Shown piece after piece: positions 1 to 8,100 of a stretch of DNA of 64,000 nucleotides; position 1 is the first letter of the stretch, and each line of letters opens with the position of its first letter. Position numbers and translations under genes: made by a program. The notes under the pieces are model-generated. The model ran no database searches, was not told the origin of the DNA, and saw only the letters and a program-made list of their open reading frames with translations. This DNA is from Streptomyces atratus (lineage in GTDB: Bacteria; Actinomycetota; Actinomycetes; Streptomycetales; Streptomycetaceae), in the NCBI RefSeq assembly GCF_014648655.1, contig NZ_BMRN01000002.1:186001-250000 (forward strand), given 5' to 3'.

Positions 1-206
1 GGGATGCCCTGCGCGCGCATGATCTCCAGTGACTGGTTGATCCAGTTGCTGACGCTGCTGCCGGACTGGGCGGGAGTGGCCGAGGCGGCCGGAGCACCGA
101 CAAGGGAACCGGCGACGACTGCGGCTCCTGCGGCGGCCATGCCCAGTGAGATCTTCTTGGTCTGGGTCATGTGAGCGAACTTCTTGGACATCGCGGAGAT
201 CTGCAT
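1..206 (-). CDS. Secreted lytic transglycosylase (SLT-domain) protein, N-terminal part
   Basis: Only the first 68 codons are in the window; the gene runs off the left edge. The start at 206 is preceded by a GAAGAGG ribosome site. The translation begins with basic residues, then an Ala/Gly/Val-rich hydrophobic stretch ending APAASA, a clear Sec signal peptide. The mature part starts ATPAQSGSSVSNWINQSLEI, which I recognise as the beginning of small Streptomyces transglycosylase SLT-domain proteins. Those cleave peptidoglycan outside the cell. The catalytic domain itself is not visible, so the family call rests on the N-terminal pattern alone. Confidence 0.65.
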   Translation of the reverse strand, partial: MQISAMSKKFAHMTQTKKISLGMAAAGAAVVAGSLVGAPAASATPAQSGSSVSNWINQSLEIMRAQGI

Positions 207-987
207 CGGAAATTACCTCTTCCGTGGGGATGCCAAGAATTGTTAAGCCGGGTTCAAGTTTCGGTCAATCACTCTCTTTACTATCGGAATACGTACAGAG
301 AACGGGCAACGGCTTCCGAAATCGCCGCAAACGGGCCATGAAGCGGGCTCTTTGTCCTACTAAGTCGCATCGTGGTGACGTGCGCCATATTGGCCACATC
401 ACACGACGGAAGTGTTAAATCGCCCCAAAACGGACATCGTTATGTGGCCCATGGTGCGCGAAAATAAGCCCTCTATTCATCCCGTGTAATGAATGAAATG
501 CGCGGCGCATTTGGAGCGCGGTCGGGCCATTTGAAGTGGCCTGAGGGAACCCGCGGTCCCCACCGCGCACGACCGGCATCACGCTGCGGACAGACGGATC
601 TTTGTGGTTCCGAATGCGGATGCGTGCAGCCGTGGGCGGCGGTCGGCCGCGGTGCGGCGACGGCGGCGGACGCTGCGGCTCGCCGGGTGCGGTGCGGGCG
701 TGAAGTCCGCCGCGACGGAGTCACGGCGTGGCGCCGGACAAGTCGCGGCCGGGCGGGGAGGTGTGGGGGAACCGCCTCTTTCGTGGTCAACGAGGTCAAG
801 GCGGGTGCAAACCGGTCGACCGGCCCTTGCAGCGATGAAGAACCTGACAGACCCAAGGACCGATCACTGAGGAAGAGACCCTCGACCTGTTGCGCGACCC
901 GGCCCTGCGTGAGGGCTTCCTTTCGCGCGCATGACAGTGTCCCGCAACTGGCCGCCACTGCTGGCCAGGTGCGAGACGCAGCCTGGT
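207..987. other. Intergenic stretch with no convincing gene
   Basis: About 780 bases lie between the start of the transglycosylase gene and the end of the DUF397 gene. The part next to the transglycosylase start (roughly 210-480) is less GC-rich than the rest and is probably its leader and promoter region. I looked for a c-di-AMP (ydaO-type) riboswitch, which precedes several Streptomyces cell-wall hydrolase genes, and did not find its conserved blocks. The open frames at 473-998 on both strands are Arg/Ala/Pro-rich and lack protein-like sequence. Confidence 0.5.
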
Positions 988-1218
988 TCAGGGATTGATG
1001 CTGCCGTCCTTGACCGCCGAGACGAACGACGACCAGCCGTCGGCGGAGAAGGTGAGCGCGGGGCCGTTCGGGATCTTGCTGTCGCGGATGGGGACGTCGA
1101 CGTAGCCAGCGGCCGCCTCAAGACAGTCGCCCTGACCGCCACCGCTGTAGCTGGACTTGAACCACCCGGTGAGCGTGGACGAGTCCGAGACACTGAACTT
1201 ACTGCTGACCATGTTCAT
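988..1218 (-). CDS. DUF397 domain protein
   Basis: A 76-residue protein with the DUF397 signature: W-F-K-S-S-Y-S-G near the N-terminus, then GDCLEAA, a V-x-V-R-D-S-K block and a W-x-x-F-V-x-x-V-K motif near the C-terminus. In Streptomyces these proteins (BldB/WhiJ-associated type) are usually paired with an XRE regulator, as here. The start at 1218 follows AGAGGAAT and lies inside the last codons of the upstream regulator gene, so the two overlap by 20 bases and are probably translationally coupled. The biochemical role of DUF397 is unknown; the pair is thought to work as a developmental or antitoxin-like module. Confidence 0.85.
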   Translation of the reverse strand: MNMVSSKFSVSDSSTLTGWFKSSYSGGGQGDCLEAAAGYVDVPIRDSKIPNGPALTFSADGWSSFVSAVKDGSINP

Positions 1219-2023
1219 ATTCCTCTGCTGCTGCCCGCACGAGGGCCAGTGATTCCTGGTGCGACATCGCATCGCTCAAGGCAAGATCGTAGGCCGTCCG
1301 ACAGGCCTTCACCAGAGCTGGATCGTCCATCAGATGCCCTGTCAAGAAGCCCTCGACGTATGCCACCGAAGCGGAGTCCTCAAAGCCCATGAGGGATGCC
1401 AAACCCTCTTGCAGTGAATGGGCCCCCGCGCTGAACGGCAGGACATGCAGCCGCAGCCGTCCGGCGTCGGCCATGTCCGCGATTTTGCGCAGTTGCTCCG
1501 CCATGACCTGTGGCCCACCGACCTGACGCCTGAGCACGGCCTCGTCCAGCATGGTCCACAGGACAGGGTTCAACGGGCCGTCGAGGATATGCGCACGCTC
1601 GGTCCGGATGACGACATCTCTGTCAAGGTCCTCCTGCCGATGGTTCGGCCGGTACGCGCGGAACAGCGCACGCGCGTAACCGTCCGTCTGGAGCAGTCCG
1701 GGCACCAGAGAGAGGGCGAATTGCTGGATCAGCGTTGCCTGCCGCTCCAACTCCGCCATTACGGCGAAGTGATCTGCGTACTTCGTCTCCAGGTCCTCCA
1801 GCCATCGGGCGAAGAACCCATCCGTCTGAAGCGCCCGGTCGACCCTCTGGGCGTCATCCGGGTTCGGCAGTCGTCGCCCCGCCTCGTAATGACTGATCAG
1901 CGTCGGCGAGCATACGACCTGATCGCCCAGGGCCTCCTGTGTCAGCCCCGCCGCTGTCCGCCGTAGCCTCAGCTCCTCCCCGTACTTCTCCCTCGGTGTA
2001 CGCGCCTTCCGGTTCATCGCCAT
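1199..2023 (-). CDS. XRE-family regulator with DUF5753-type C-terminal domain
   Basis: 274 residues. An N-terminal helix-turn-helix (about residues 14-70, with GLTQEALGDQV and LISHYEAGRRLP) is followed by a long domain carrying V-P-G-L-L-Q-T, Y-A-R-A-L-F, and a later Q-V-V/G-G-P-x-V-M-A-E-Q-L block. This is the arrangement of Streptomyces WhiJ/AbaA-type regulators. It is followed by an overlapping DUF397 gene, the normal partner. The start at 2023 has an upstream AGGAG/GAGG; a second in-frame ATG lies two codons on. It probably regulates this pair or a divergent neighbour. Confidence 0.9.
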   Translation of the reverse strand: MAMNRKARTPREKYGEELRLRRTAAGLTQEALGDQVVCSPTLISHYEAGRRLPNPDDAQRVDRALQTDGFFARWLEDLETKYADHFAVMAELERQATLIQQFALSLVPGLLQTDGYARALFRAYRPNHRQEDLDRDVVIRTERAHILDGPLNPVLWTMLDEAVLRRQVGGPQVMAEQLRKIADMADAGRLRLHVLPFSAGAHSLQEGLASLMGFEDSASVAYVEGFLTGHLMDDPALVKACRTAYDLALSDAMSHQESLALVRAAAEEYEHGQQ

Positions 2024-2163
2024 CCAGCCTCAACTCCTGTGTCTGACCAGCGGGCTGTCAAGCCCGAACCCCTGGCAGCGTAGCCACGCCCGACCCCACT
2101 CTGTGATGAGTTCGCGACAGAGCGCATCCGTTCGTGGGTAAGTCAGAGGGAGAGCACGCCGAC

Positions 2164-2454
2164 ATGAAGGATCTCGTCCGCCGGTTCACCGAGTCGCTGG
2201 TGCGGTTGTTGCGCCCAGCCCCCGTCACCGTCCATCCGTACTCATGCGTATACGTGGCCGGCCCCACCGTCCGTCGTACCGGTGAGCGTCCGCTGTATGG
2301 AGAGGACGGCCCACTGGTGCGTCCCTATCTCGTGGCGCACGAGCGGCAGGTGGCCGAGGCGCGGCGGCGATCGCGCACGTTGTGGATCGCCGTGCACGCT
2401 GTGGACACCAGGCCCAGGCCCTGGCCCCTTCGCCGAGCCGAGGTCGCCGCGTGA
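2164..2454 (+). CDS. Small conserved actinobacterial protein of unknown function
   Basis: 96 residues from ATG 2164 (an earlier in-frame ATG at 2134 is less likely, because GGGAG sits about 14 bases upstream of 2164). The segment around LVRPYLVAHERQVAEARRRSR resembles small basic Streptomyces proteins often found next to XRE/DUF397 pairs. It has no membrane segment or recognisable catalytic motif. Its stop overlaps the next gene start as GTGA, so the two form an operon divergent from the XRE gene. The function is not known. Confidence 0.6.
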   Translation: MKDLVRRFTESLVRLLRPAPVTVHPYSCVYVAGPTVRRTGERPLYGEDGPLVRPYLVAHERQVAEARRRSRTLWIAVHAVDTRPRPWPLRRAEVAA

Positions 2455-2804
2455 ACGGGGAGCAGGGCGAAAGCCGCACGTTCAGGTTGCTGCCCTGGAC
2501 GGCGGCGGAGGGCAAGCCGTGTTATGTCCTGGGGGACGGCACCGGCTATGTGTCACGGATGGCCGACGGTATCGAGAGCATCCAACTCGGCATGGCGGAC
2601 GACCTGCTCGGCCACGCCGCCGACCTTCTGGCGGACCGGCGGGTCACAGGCGCGGAGCTCCACTTCCTCGCCAGTCGGCTGAGCGAGTCGTTGCAGGAGG
2701 TCAAGCGGGTCGCGGAGAGCCGGGGTTCGCGACTGAGCGCGAGTGGACCTGTTCCGGACAATGGCAGGCTGGGGCACCGAGAACCGGACATCGACAGCCG
2801 GTGA
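2451..2804 (+). CDS. Hypothetical protein coupled to the preceding gene
   Basis: 117 residues from GTG 2451, overlapping the upstream stop by four bases. The N-terminal half (FRLLPWTAAEGKPCYVLGDG) looks like a compact domain and the middle is helical (MADDLLGHAADLLADRR, then a helix ending EVKRVAESRG). I do not recognise a family with a known function. The reading frame after its TGA stop runs directly into a fragment resembling the RecD2 N-terminus, so the 3-prime end of this gene may mark a recombination junction. Confidence 0.6.
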   Translation: MNGEQGESRTFRLLPWTAAEGKPCYVLGDGTGYVSRMADGIESIQLGMADDLLGHAADLLADRRVTGAELHFLASRLSESLQEVKRVAESRGSRLSASGPVPDNGRLGHREPDIDSR

Positions 2805-2984
2805 GTCGGCAACCCGCCTGACGACGCCAACGAGGAGAACGGATACACCGTCGCCCACGTCGACACCGGGCACGGCAGTGGTGATCTCCTCGTGGCGGTC
2901 GGCGCGCGGCTCGGTGCCCAGGTGGGCGATTTCCTGCGGACGGAGGCGTGCTGGGGGCTGTTGCGGACAGGGACGGTGGTGTAG
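2805..2984 (+). pseudogene. Detached fragment of a recD2-like helicase gene
   Basis: Bases 2826-2958 translate to ANEENGYTVAHVDTG, then DLLVAVGARLGAQVGDFLR. This closely matches residues about 15-60 of the intact RecD2 encoded at 5671 (ANEENGYTVARVDTG, LLGAQVGESLR). The DNA is also clearly alignable with 5715-5847. There is no start codon or ribosome site, and the frame reaches TAG at 2984. It is a short diverged duplicate of the recD2 5-prime end lying 2.85 kb upstream of the real gene, in the same orientation. Confidence 0.8.
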
Positions 2985-3011
2985 CCCCGGGCGACTTCGA
3001 GGCACTCGCCG

Positions 3012-3518
3012 TCAGCGGAAGAGGTCGAGGAACCCGTTCACCCAGATCGCAACGAACGCGATTGCCAAGAGCGCGCAGCCCATGGCCGCCAAGGACTGGC
3101 GGAACGAACCCGTCTCCGGCGCGTCACCCCGCACCTCGGCGAGTGTGTCCCAGGTGACCGGATGGCCGAGGGCCTTGGCGGCGGCGGTCCGCACGGTTGC
3201 CAACTGCTCCTCGACGAAGGGTGAGTCGGCCGCCGATTCCGGGCCTTGCCAGGCCAGGGCGCGCATCCGGCGCACCGGGTCGCTGTACCTCTTCTCGAAC
3301 GCGGCGACCTCGTCCGGGAGCCTGTCCTCTTCGAGGTACGTCCAACGGCCGGCCTCGGCAGGGTCGCCGTACATCCGGTAGACGTCGGCCAGGCGTCGGC
3401 GCAGAGTCGGGTAGTGCGGGTAGGACGAGACCAGTCCGCGCAATCGTTGGCGGGCCATGGGCACACGTCCCGCGGCGAGGTCCGCGTCCACGCGCTCCAG
3501 CGTCTCTTTCAGTGCCAT
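3012..3518 (-). CDS. DUF6584 family protein with C-terminal membrane anchor
   Basis: 168 residues from ATG 3518. The N-terminal half is tetratricopeptide-like (ALKETLERVDADLAAG, ARQRLRGLVSSYPHYP, LRRRLADVYRMYGDPAEAGRW), as in the Streptomyces DUF6584 proteins. A single hydrophobic helix near the C-terminus (roughly residues 145-165, ALLAIAFVAIWVNGFL) would anchor it in the membrane. The long frame continues upstream, but that extension is Arg/Pro/His-rich and is antisense to the next gene. Function unknown. Confidence 0.75.
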   Translation of the reverse strand: MALKETLERVDADLAAGRVPMARQRLRGLVSSYPHYPTLRRRLADVYRMYGDPAEAGRWTYLEEDRLPDEVAAFEKRYSDPVRRMRALAWQGPESAADSPFVEEQLATVRTAAAKALGHPVTWDTLAEVRGDAPETGSFRQSLAAMGCALLAIAFVAIWVNGFLDLFR

Positions 3519-3680
3519 GCGCACATCATCGGGCGTGCCCGCGGATATGTGTAAGTGAATTGTTTCAAGGTGCCCCGAGACCGACTGGTTGTAGCTTCTG
3601 CGCATGGCCGGAAGTGCGCTCGATGCGGCAGAGGACGGTCCGAAGACGTGGGCGCACATGCGCAGGGGGAGGTCGGTGTG

Positions 3681-4136
3681 GTGCTGGGGTTGCTGGGTTT
3701 CTACGACGAGTTCAATGACGCGGGGGTGCGGCCGAACGGCCGGCTGCGTGACGCCGTGCGTCCTGCCGGCGAGGCCGACGAGGGCGAGATCGTGGCCTAC
3801 TTGGATGCCGGTCATGTGCTGCTGGACGTGATGGAAGCCGGGCGGGACGTCCTCACCGGGCTTCCGCACCGCTATTCCGCAGGGTGCTCGTCGCTGGTCA
3901 CGGACGGGTCCTGGCTGTGGCGGCAGGACTTCCCGCATTACCTCGCGACGCATCACGTTGTCCTGCCCGAAACGTTCCTGGCCCACGTCCGCGACTCCGA
4001 TTACCGCATGCCCGCACTGGTGTGCGCCGACTTCGCGCCGCACTATGACGAGACCATGCCGGTCGTCGGCTGGTCATCCGCGACTCCATGGCCGTTGACG
4101 AAGGACGTCATCCAGCCCGAGTCCCGCCGTGTGTGA
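3681..4136 (+). CDS. Conserved hypothetical protein
   Basis: 151 residues if it starts at GTG 3681, eight bases after a strong GGGGGAGG; GTG 3678 is the alternative. The sequence has a globular composition (GFYDEFNDAGV, EGEIVAYLDAGHVLLDVMEAG, WLWRQDFPHYLATHHVVLPE, TPWPLTKDVI). I recognise it only as a type of protein recurrent in actinobacteria, with no assigned reaction. It has no signal peptide or membrane segment. It is followed closely by a strong hairpin. Confidence 0.65.
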   Translation: MLGLLGFYDEFNDAGVRPNGRLRDAVRPAGEADEGEIVAYLDAGHVLLDVMEAGRDVLTGLPHRYSAGCSSLVTDGSWLWRQDFPHYLATHHVVLPETFLAHVRDSDYRMPALVCADFAPHYDETMPVVGWSSATPWPLTKDVIQPESRRV

Positions 4137-4152
4137 GCGCGGCGGCAGCCCC

Positions 4153-4190
4153 GGTGATCACTGCCCCTGTCAGCAGGGGCAGTGATCACC
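4153..4190. terminator. Perfect 17-bp inverted repeat with 4-base loop
   Basis: GGTGATCACTGCCCCTG is followed by loop TCAG and its exact complement. There is no T-tract, as is common for Streptomyces terminators. It lies 16 bases after the stop of the hypothetical gene and probably ends its transcript. The arm also contains an internal TGATCA palindrome. Confidence 0.65.
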
Positions 4191-4346
4191 CGGCGCCGGA
4201 CCGCCACGAGCTGCACCGTCGCCTTCTTCCGCCGGTACCTCATGGGCGACACGTCGGCGGAGGCACTCCTGACCGGCCGGGAGAAGCCGCCCGACGTGCC
4301 CGACGTGCCGGACGTGGTGAAGGTGGAGTACGTGAAGCCGCACTGA
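4182..4346 (+). pseudogene. Possible C-terminal remnant of an alpha/beta-hydrolase gene
   Basis: The frame ending TGA at 4346 reads TATSCTVAFFRRYLMGDTSA, then EALLTGREKPPDVPDV and a short tail. An aromatic-rich VAFFRRYLMGD helix before the stop is typical of the C-terminus of actinobacterial dienelactone/alpha-beta hydrolases. No upstream hydrolase core is present: the frame is closed at 4155 and runs through the inverted repeat. I read it as a gene end left after a deletion, but the fragment is too short to be sure. Confidence 0.35.
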
Positions 4347-4403
4347 AACGACGTCTTAAGCGGCGGTCCGGCCGGTCGCGGCGTGAGCGGGCGAGGAGGC
4401 GTG

Positions 4404-5318
4404 ATGCGAACCAGCGACGAGATCTATCACCGGGTCCGCTGGGACCCGCGGTTCGACCCGGCCCGGTTCGTGCTGGGGGTCAGCCAGCGCGGGGATGCCT
4501 GCAAACGCATCCCGCTGTCTTCGTTCGTGCCCGGGGGCGACATCCCGTGGCACCGGGTGGTGTTCATCGAGGCGGACGGCGAGGTGGTCTGGGACCGGGC
4601 CACGGGCGTGGACCGCATCGATGCGTCGGGCGCCGGCCGGGTGCGGGACCCGCAAGCGGACCTGAGCTTCGATACGAGCTCCGGCAGGGGCGATCCCGTC
4701 GGCGTCCTCGACGTGCCCCCGACGGCCCGCACAGCGGTGGCCTGGATCCCGCCTGCGGAGCTGTGGCCGCCGATCCAGGACATCCGCCGGGATTACGATC
4801 CGCAGATCCACCGATGGCCGCCGCACGTCAATGTGCTCTTCGGCTTCGTGCCGGAGTCCGACTTCGAGCGGGCCGCCCCGCTGCTCGCCGCGGCGACGGC
4901 CGAGACGCCGGTCTTCACCGCCCGGCTGGACGGGGTGCGCACCTTCCGGCACAGGGCGTACTTCACCGTGTGGCTCGACCCGACGGCAGCCGGCCAGGCG
5001 CCGTGGGCCCAGGTGCACCACCTGCTGCAGCAGCGGTTCCCGCGCTGCAGTGGGCCCGCCAAGAACTTCACCCCACATCTGTCCCTGGGCCGGACCCGGG
5101 ATCCGCGGCGAGTCACCGCCGACTGTGCCACCCGGCTCGACACCATGACGGCGACAGTCTGGGAACTCGTCCTGCTCTCACGCAGGGGCGACGGGCCGAT
5201 GCGGCCACGGGCCACGGTCGCCCTGCGAACGGGCGAGGTCCGCCGGCTGCCCGCGCCCGGCCTCGGAGCGCCGGGCCCGGAGGACACGGCGTGGCTCTCC
5301 GGGATCACCGACAGATGA
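4404..5318 (+). CDS. MJ1316 (DUF504) domain fused to a 2H phosphoesterase (2-5 RNA ligase-like)
   Basis: 304 residues from ATG 4404, just after GAGGAGG. Residues about 1-75 ([36 protein letters not shown]) match the MJ1316/DUF504 family, which is proposed to recognise RNA cyclic-phosphate ends. A linker leads to a 2H phosphoesterase domain from about residue 130, with motifs PHVNVLFGF (HxN) and PHLSLGR (HxS). The first motif has Asn where classical enzymes have Thr. The fusion suggests repair or processing of RNA 2-3 cyclic phosphate ends in the cytoplasm. No RNA ligase or tRNA-nuclease partner is adjacent. Confidence 0.8.
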   Translation: MRTSDEIYHRVRWDPRFDPARFVLGVSQRGDACKRIPLSSFVPGGDIPWHRVVFIEADGEVVWDRATGVDRIDASGAGRVRDPQADLSFDTSSGRGDPVGVLDVPPTARTAVAWIPPAELWPPIQDIRRDYDPQIHRWPPHVNVLFGFVPESDFERAAPLLAAATAETPVFTARLDGVRTFRHRAYFTVWLDPTAAGQAPWAQVHHLLQQRFPRCSGPAKNFTPHLSLGRTRDPRRVTADCATRLDTMTATVWELVLLSRRGDGPMRPRATVALRTGEVRRLPAPGLGAPGPEDTAWLSGITDR

Positions 5319-5670
5319 GGCCATGGCCGGCTGGGGCAAAGCGCCGCCGGACAGTCGAGCCAGGCGGCGCGCCGCGACTCCGGGCTGAACCGGGCCGGCA
5401 GGCGGATGTCCGTCACCAGCTCCCGGACCCGTGGCACGGCTGCCTCGATAGGGACAACACTGTGCACGTTCGGACCATCTGCGTATTCCAAGGCGGCCTC
5501 CGCACGCGGGAGTTGCTGATCACTCTGATCCTGGACCACGGGCGCGAAAGGCCCTGGCCCGGCTGTGTTCCCGGCGGTCCGCACAGCGCTGCTCAGGCGC
5601 CGTCACCACAGGAAACGGGCGCCCCCGAGGCCGGGAATGCGTTGTCGGTGGGAACCGATACCGTCGGAAC
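5319..5670. other. Gap before recD2 without a supportable gene
   Basis: About 350 bases separate the RNA-repair fusion from recD2. On the minus strand around 5330-5560 there is a protein-like stretch (RVRELVTDIRLPARFSPESR), but it has no start signal and runs antisense into the neighbouring gene. It might be a decayed gene. No clear recD2 promoter could be read. Confidence 0.4.
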
Positions 5671-7971
5671 ATGTCCAACATGGCCGTCCTCGAAGGGGTC
5701 CTGGAGCGGATCACCTACGCCAACGAGGAGAACGGGTACACCGTCGCCCGCGTCGACACCGGTCGGGGCGCAGGTGATCTGCTCACCGTGGTCGGCTCGC
5801 TGCTCGGTGCCCAGGTCGGCGAGTCCCTGCGGATGGAGGGGCGCTGGAGCTCGCACTCCCAGTACGGCAAGCAGTTCACGGTGGAGAACTACACGACCGT
5901 GCTGCCCGCCACCATCCAGGGCATCCGCCGCTATCTCGGCTCCGGCCTGATCAAGGGCATCGGCCCGGTGATGGCGGACCGGATCACCACCCACTTCGGC
6001 GTCGACACCCTCGACGTCATCGAGCAGGAGCCGAAGCGGCTCGTCGAGGTCCCCGGGCTCGGGCCGAAGCGGACGAAGATGATCGCCGCCGCCTGGGAGG
6101 AACAGAAGGCGATCAAGGAGGTCATGGTCTTCCTCCAGGGGGTCGGCGTCTCCACCTCCATCGCCGTCCGTATCTACAAGAAGTACGAGGACGCGTCGAT
6201 CTCCGTCGTCAAGAACCAGCCCTACCGGCTGGCCGCCGACGTCTGGGGCATCGGCTTCCTCACCGCCGACAAGATCGCCCAGGCCGTCGGCATTCCGCAC
6301 GACAGCCCCGAGCGCGTGAAGGCCGGGCTGCAGTACGCGCTGTCGCAATCCACCGACCAGGGCCACTGCTTCCTCCCCGAGGAGCGGCTGATCGCCGACG
6401 GGGTGAAGCTGCTCCAGGTCGATACGGGGCTGGTCATCGAGTGCCTCGCCGAACTGGCCGAGGATCCGGAGGGTGTTGTACGGGAGAAGGTGCCCTCGCC
6501 CGAGGGCGGCGAGCCGATCACCGCCATCTACCTCGTGCCGTTCCACCGCGCCGAAGTCGCCCTCGCGGCCCAGGTGCAGCGGCTGCTGCGGACGCCCGAG
6601 GACCGGTTGCCTGCCTTCGTGGACGTCGACTGGGACAAGGCGCTGACCTGGCTCGCGGGCCGTACGGGGGCGAAGCTGGCCCCCGAGCAGGAGGCCGCGG
6701 TCCGGCTCGCGCTCAGCCGCAAGGTCGCCGTCCTGACCGGTGGGCCCGGCTGCGGGAAGTCGTTCACCGTCCGGTCCATCGTCGAGCTGGCCCGCGCCAA
6801 GAAGGCCAAGGTGGTGCTGGCCGCGCCCACCGGGCGGGCGGCCAAGCGGCTCTCCGAGCTGACCGGGGCCGAGGCGTCCACCGTGCACCGGCTGCTCGAA
6901 CTGAAACCGGGGGGCGATGCCGCGTACGACCGGGACCGGCCGCTGGACGCCGATCTGGTCGTCGTCGACGAGGCGTCGATGCTGGATCTGCTGCTCGCCA
7001 ACAAACTGCTGAAGGCCGTGGCACCCGGTGCCCATCTGCTGCTCGTGGGAGATGTCGACCAGTTGCCGTCGGTCGGCGCGGGGGAGGTGCTGCGCGATCT
7101 GCTCGCCGACGGCAGCCCCGTTCCGGCGGTCCGGCTGACCACGATCTTCCGCCAGGCCCAGCAGTCCGGAGTCGTCACCAACGCGCACCGGATCAACTCC
7201 GGAGTACCGCCCCTCACTCAGGGCCTCAACGACTTCTTCCTCTTCGTGGAGGACGAGACACAGGACGCGGGCGTGCTCGCGGTGGACGTCGCCGCCCGCC
7301 GCATTCCGGCCAAATTCGGGCTGGACGCGCGGCGTGACGTACAGGTCCTCGCCCCGATGCACCGTGGCCCGGCCGGGGCGGGCACGCTCAACGGGCTGCT
7401 CCAGCAGGCCATCACCCCGGGCCGCCCCGACCTGCCCGAGAAGCGGTTCGGCGGCCGGGTCTTCCGGGTCGGCGACAAGGTCACCCAGATCCGTAACAAC
7501 TACGACAAGGGGGAGAACGGTGTCTTCAACGGCACGGTCGGCGTCGTCACCGCCCTCGACCTGGACGAACAGCGGCTGACGGTACTGACCGACGAGGACG
7601 AGGAGATCGGTTACGACTTCGACGAGCTGGACGAACTGGCCCACGCGTACGCCATGACGATCCACCGCTCCCAGGGCAGCGAGTACCCCGCCGTCGTCAT
7701 CCCCGTCACCAAGAGCGCTTGGATGATGCTCCAGCGAAACCTGCTGTACACCGCCGTGACCAGGGCCAAGAAGCTCGTCGTGCTGGTCGGCTCGCGGCAG
7801 GCGATCGGCCAGGCAGTCCGCACGGTTTCCGCAGGCAGACGCTGTACGGCGCTGGATTACCGGCTGTCAGGGGGCTTGGGCGGAGGATCCCCGGAAAAAA
7901 TGATCGATCAAATCGGTGGGAAACATCACGGAGGCCTTCCGGAACCTGAGTCAAGGGGGCAGGATGAGTAA
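5671..7971 (+). CDS. recD2: RecD2-type superfamily 1B DNA helicase
   Basis: 766 residues, about normal for the family. An N-terminal OB-like region (ENGYTVARVDTG) precedes helix-hairpin-helix segments (GIGPVMADRITTHFGV, VPGLGPKRTKMI) and a RecA-like helicase core. Walker A is GGPGCGKSFT with Lys363; Walker B is VVVDEASMLD. Later motifs include VGDVDQLPSVGAGEVL and, near the C-terminus, YAMTIHRSQGSEYPAVVIP. RecD2 unwinds DNA 5-prime to 3-prime without RecBC and acts in repair and fork protection. The ribosome site is weak. A 5-prime fragment of a similar gene lies upstream at 2826-2958. Confidence 0.95.
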   Translation: MSNMAVLEGVLERITYANEENGYTVARVDTGRGAGDLLTVVGSLLGAQVGESLRMEGRWSSHSQYGKQFTVENYTTVLPATIQGIRRYLGSGLIKGIGPVMADRITTHFGVDTLDVIEQEPKRLVEVPGLGPKRTKMIAAAWEEQKAIKEVMVFLQGVGVSTSIAVRIYKKYEDASISVVKNQPYRLAADVWGIGFLTADKIAQAVGIPHDSPERVKAGLQYALSQSTDQGHCFLPEERLIADGVKLLQVDTGLVIECLAELAEDPEGVVREKVPSPEGGEPITAIYLVPFHRAEVALAAQVQRLLRTPEDRLPAFVDVDWDKALTWLAGRTGAKLAPEQEAAVRLALSRKVAVLTGGPGCGKSFTVRSIVELARAKKAKVVLAAPTGRAAKRLSELTGAEASTVHRLLELKPGGDAAYDRDRPLDADLVVVDEASMLDLLLANKLLKAVAPGAHLLLVGDVDQLPSVGAGEVLRDLLADGSPVPAVRLTTIFRQAQQSGVVTNAHRINSGVPPLTQGLNDFFLFVEDETQDAGVLAVDVAARRIPAKFGLDARRDVQVLAPMHRGPAGAGTLNGLLQQAITPGRPDLPEKRFGGRVFRVGDKVTQIRNNYDKGENGVFNGTVGVVTALDLDEQRLTVLTDEDEEIGYDFDELDELAHAYAMTIHRSQGSEYPAVVIPVTKSAWMMLQRNLLYTAVTRAKKLVVLVGSRQAIGQAVRTVSAGRRCTALDYRLSGGLGGGSPEKMIDQIGGKHHGGLPEPESRGQDE

Positions 7972-7972
7972 G

Positions 7973-7995
7973 CTCGCGGCACTCAGTGCCGCGAG
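7973..7995 (+). terminator. Hairpin terminator after recD2
   Basis: CTCGCGGCAC and GTGCCGCGAG flank a three-base loop, starting one base after the recD2 stop codon. It is a GC-rich stem without a T-run and should separate recD2 from citA. Confidence 0.7.
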
Positions 7996-8100
7996 TAGGT
8001 CCAATGGACGACCCCGAGTGCACTCTCCTGAGCCAAATGGGGGAGGGTGGAGACAGTCAGGGAACCTCGAAGAAGAGGCACTATCTCGGTGAGGGATGAC

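Noticed and set aside
207..480. Possible c-di-AMP (ydaO) riboswitch upstream of the transglycosylase gene
   Set aside because: Such genes often have one in Streptomyces, and GAACCCGGCTTAACA is faintly similar to one conserved block, but the other conserved blocks and the expected pairing were not found.
5330..5560. Minus-strand protein-like stretch (RVRELVTDIRLPARFSPESR)
   Set aside because: No start signal, no recognised family and too short to support as a gene or named pseudogene.
5593..7665. 690-codon minus-strand open frame
   Set aside because: It is antisense to recD2 in a frame mirroring its third codon positions; the translation is Asp/Gly/Leu/Arg-rich without domains.
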